A stretch of DNA of 64,000 nt from Anas platyrhynchos (Eukaryota > Chordata > Aves > Anseriformes > Anatidae). Where the stretch lies: NCBI RefSeq assembly GCF_047663525.1, contig NC_092587.1, positions 196,165,501 to 196,229,500 of the forward strand, read 5' to 3'. The position numbers and the translations under genes are program-made. Of the stretch, positions 60,967-64,000 are shown piece after piece; the stretch's first letter is position 1, and each line of letters starts with the position of its first letter. The notes below the pieces were generated by a model. It saw only the letters and a program-made list of their open reading frames with translations. It did no database searches and had not been told where the DNA came from.

Positions 60967-61618
60967 AGTAATGTCTGAAAGGAGCAGCTGCAGCTGGGGA
61001 TTATTTCTTAACCCTATACTAAAAAACATGGTGAAGTTGGTTCCTTTTTCCCTTCATGAGAAAGAAACAAGAATATTCAAGCATAAGATAGAGCAGCCCT
61101 TTAAAACCACTGGGGTGAGTGAAGATGAGAGTAGATCCTCCCCCCTTCAGCTGCATAATTACTCCCTCTGCTCCCCCCACATTGCAGCAACCCTCCATGT
61201 CACTTAATGCCAGGAATGACAAACTGCCTTTGGCTTATGTGCTTTATTTAGGGGAGAGGGAGCACTTTGAAAGTCTCTTCAGCTACAACAGCATTGATAG
61301 TGCTTTCTGGAACAAAAAAAAAGCAGCTTTAATTGTTTAAAGAGAAGCTCCTTCAGCTTCTACCTTTGAGACTTTGCTTATCCAGGGCCAGGTATTTCCC
61401 TAGCTTAACAAGGGCCAAATTTCATACAGCTACACAGGTATTCTACCAAATTAACAAAAATTCAGCCTTGCAGTAGCAGTTCAGCTTACAGTTTGTTAGT
61501 TTGTGTTACCCTGCTCTCAGCTCTAATATGCATCTAAGTAAACATGAACTACATAAAGCACAAAGATGCAGCTTTTCAGAAGGAACCCCTAGATGAAGTT
61601 TTTTTTTAAAAAAGAACC

Positions 61619-61624
61619 TTTATT
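61619..61624 (-). terminator. CEP295: CEP295 poly(A) signal
   Basis: The minus strand reads AATAAA about 245 nt after the CEP295 stop codon. With the TAF1D signal at 60961 this leaves roughly 0.6 kb between the two convergent 3' ends. No gene is seen in that gap. Confidence 0.6.
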
Positions 61625-61869
61625 TTTACACAATGTGTATTACAAGTTCTTAGAACCAAAAATGCACATCACAGAAGTCTTTGAGCATTGTCATTCTAGT
61701 AAACAGTTTGCCACAGGTTAAAAGTAATTAAGGTCTGCAGAATTACTGCTGAACTGTTACATGAGGTATTAACATAGACACTGTATTGAAAGAAGATCTT
61801 ACAAGTACTTGCTCTTTTGAAGTGTACCTGTCTGTCCAGTAATGGAGAGCACTCAAAGGCTTCTGCCAG

Positions 61870-64000
61870 TCAAGGTGTTTTCCCTGTCTTCTTGGCTCGT
61901 AATTTTTCTAGCATTTTCTGCAAATAAGAAAATCATGAGAAAACAGTCATACTAAAAATGTAGTAAAGCAGAAAACAGGTACTACTTGGGTGTAGCCTGA
62001 ACATTTTAACAGCAACTGTATAGCTTCTATATATAGCAGCTCCTGGTCGTAGGCACATCCAAGCAGGATCCTTGCCACCTTGAGCACAGGTATGCTCAGC
62101 TCAGTAGAAACAGAAGTTCCCTGGAACAGCCAAAGCCAATTAATTTCCTTTACAGAAAGATTTCAGCCCTAAGAGGTGCTCTGAACTTACAAACACAGTG
62201 ACTGTGTCCACTCGGGCTGTCTGAAGCGCGTGATACGCCCATAGCAACACCTATGAAATCCTTAAAAGCTCCCCTGAGTTACCAAACGTTAGGTAACAGC
62301 TCCCCGGAAGCTAAGCTGAAACATTCTGATTCAGTCCATGGTCTGTTCAGTCACACCTTGCAGAACCATCTCTGATTGGAAGCTCAGTGAAATGAGAACT
62401 GACCAGCACAAGATCCTAACGTGATTTTACCTTCTGAAACTCCTTAGCCTTTTCTCTGTTTTTAGCAGAAGTTTCTTGCCTTTTCTTTTCCTCCTTTCTG
62501 GTTTTTACTTCTTCTAGTTGATTATAAAGCCTGTCAAAACAATGGGAAAATACTGTCAGGAAGCAAAGTGGCAAAGCAGTACATTAACATGAAGGGAGTC
62601 TCAATTACTAGAAATTAAGAAAAAAACAATTTTGACTTTGCTATCAAATAATCAAGGGTCACTTATAATTCCTCTCCTGCTCCTGGCCCTCACAAAACCC
62701 CCCTTCTGGAGCTGTCAGTGTCCCTTAAGATGCAACTGGAAGACCACAAAGTGCTGTCACAAGGCACAAACTACTTCTGTTTAATCCAAATTTCTTTGTA
62801 TTAATGCAGTACCTTGAAGTACGCTGATGCATTTCTACTTTTCCAGCCTTCCTGTCTTCTGGAGAAGATACTTTCACTTCTCCTACTTTCTTCAACTGGT
62901 TGACAACTGCACCTTTTTTCCCTTCAAAAGACACGGAAAATGGATTTTAATCTAGCTACTACGTATGTTCATATAAAGCTGCACTGTGCCCCAATAAAGA
63001 CTCAAATTGAGTTAACACAAGGCACTGGTTGTAAAATATCAAGGAATGTCAATGACAGGGTGTTTCAGCACAAGAGCACTCAAAAACACAAGAGGTTTCA
63101 AAGACTGAAAGATGAAACTACAACAAAGAAAAGAAGAATGGACACAATGGAGATTAAGTTTTCTGTTGAAATTAAGTCTCTGACTCCTTAGGCGACTGCT
63201 TTTCAACAGCTGACTTCCAAACCCCTATTAACAGACATCAGAGATGAATGAGGTCTCTAAATACAGAGATAAGACACCTTATGGCCATACATGTATGAAA
63301 CAGATTATTAAGGGCCTTTACACCACTGAAGAGGTAGTTAAATGGGGAAAAAAATTCCTCACATCCTGAGATTTCTCACATTCCTGAGATACCTGCAAAA
63401 GCAACAATGAAAGAAATGGGAAAGCTGTTCTTTGATATTAAAAAGCAACTAAAAGCATATCTACTCCTATATCAGATAAACATACCAGGGAGAAGAAAAG
63501 ACTCCTTTTGCCTGCTTAACTTCTCATACTTCCTTCTTTGAAACGGTTTGGCTTCTGGCTTTTCATTTTTCCTCTCTCTGTTTTTGATTTCTTCTACTCT
63601 TTCCAGAGATTTCTGAATAAAGCTCTTTTTTCTTTTCAAAAAAGATTCTTGCAAACTCCCTGATGCAGAAGGAAACTCCAGGCGCATCACTGAGAAAGAA
63701 AAGGAGATTTCTCACTTTCAGCAAAGAACATTGTCACCTCTAATAACTCAAACATTCCAATCCATTTCTCATAAAATACTGACCTTGACTGCTTTAAGAA
63801 ATAGTCCTAGGAGATGACATTGTAAATAATGAATGTTGCAAAATAAGCAGCAATTCAGAGCTAGAGAATCTAGTACCTGTAAGCAGTACTGCCAAGACAA
63901 ATGCTGTAATAATTACTGCATCAAAAGCATCTTGAAGCCTCAAAACATACCGAAGACCTGAGAAGCTCCTAGTTAATTACCTGCGGTCTGATGTGATGGA
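61870..64000 (-). CDS. CEP295: Centrosomal protein 295, C-terminal exons (partial, runs off the window)
   Basis: Four exons join in frame on the minus strand: 63689-63486, 62921-62813, 62530-62431 and 61917-61870 (stop). A further exon may reach the window edge, with a donor at 63980 (CAG then GTAATT). The first exon encodes RLEFPSASGSLQESFLKRK and KSFIQKSLERVEEIKNRERK, which is the ALMS motif shared by CEP295, ALMS1 and C10orf90. Then come EVKVSSPEDRKAGKVEMHQR, LYNQLEEVKTRKEEKKRQE and the end KEFQKKMLEKLRAKKTGKTP. CEP295 is needed for centriole-to-centrosome conversion and centriole elongation. The C-terminal ALMS region is thought to contribute to centrosome targeting. Gene order (convergent with TAF1D) agrees with human. 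The 5' boundary of the 62921 exon rests on an AAG acceptor and matching phase. Confidence 0.85.

Larger units (their letters stand above)
53560..60985 (+). other. TAF1D: TAF1D noncoding 3' exon tail (snoRNA-host portion)
   Basis: After the stop codon the terminal coding exon continues to a strong donor at 53688 (AAG then GTGAGT). Seven more exons with good splice sites follow: 54818-54864, 56135-56281, 57206-57243, 57773-57835, 58310-58363, 59195-59274 and a last exon from 60732 to about 60985. No reading frame links them, and they are small. The introns between them hold the snoRNA genes listed below. The layout parallels mammalian TAF1D, also a multi-snoRNA host. With so many junctions after the stop, the spliced product should be a nonsense-mediated decay substrate. 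A shorter mRNA may supply the protein. Confidence 0.75.

Overview
The window is nuclear DNA of a vertebrate, almost certainly a bird. It has multi-exon genes with consensus GT/AG junctions, CpG-rich promoters, and repeats dominated by CR1 LINE fragments. It also has one copy of a repeat that resembles a common avian LTR. The gene set is a block known from human 11q21: VSTM5, MED17, C11orf54, TAF1D and the 3' end of CEP295. I recognised all five by reading spliced exons on the appropriate strand. Relative order and orientation match mammals with the whole block flipped. Layout: 1-13.7 kb is repeat-bearing sequence with no gene I can support. VSTM5 (+) runs 14.7-20.5 kb in four coding exons. MED17 (-) runs 37.1 to 25.2 kb in twelve coding exons and gives a 643-residue protein. 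C11orf54 (-) runs 45.3 to 38.4 kb in eight coding exons and gives 316 residues. A GC-rich island at about 47.2-48.15 kb probably serves C11orf54 and TAF1D divergently. TAF1D (+) runs 47.8 to about 60.98 kb, with coding exons at 50.58-53.56 kb followed by a long tail of small noncoding exons. CEP295 (-) enters from the right edge and ends near 61.6 kb, convergent with TAF1D. The most informative region is 53.7-60.7 kb. Downstream of the TAF1D stop codon, seven short apparently noncoding exons separate introns that carry snoRNAs. From box motifs and stems I identify two C/D snoRNAs and four H/ACA snoRNAs. The C/D pair have guides for overlapping, two-nucleotide-shifted positions in one 28S rRNA segment, which fits SNORD5/SNORD6. 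Two of the H/ACA genes are diverged copies of one another. The host gene encodes a subunit of the Pol I selectivity factor SL1, so one transcription unit couples rRNA transcription with rRNA modification. MED17 is a Mediator head subunit, C11orf54 a zinc-binding putative ester hydrolase, VSTM5 a small Ig-domain membrane protein, and CEP295 a centriole protein. I see no pathway linking them beyond conserved synteny. I did not find a wholly new system. The points most worth a second look are the snoRNA tail of TAF1D, a CR1 element ending about 140 bp from the MED17 start codon, and a YY1-like site spanning that start codon. Also of interest are a duplicated unclassified block in a TAF1D intron and a long CTC tract in VSTM5 intron 1.
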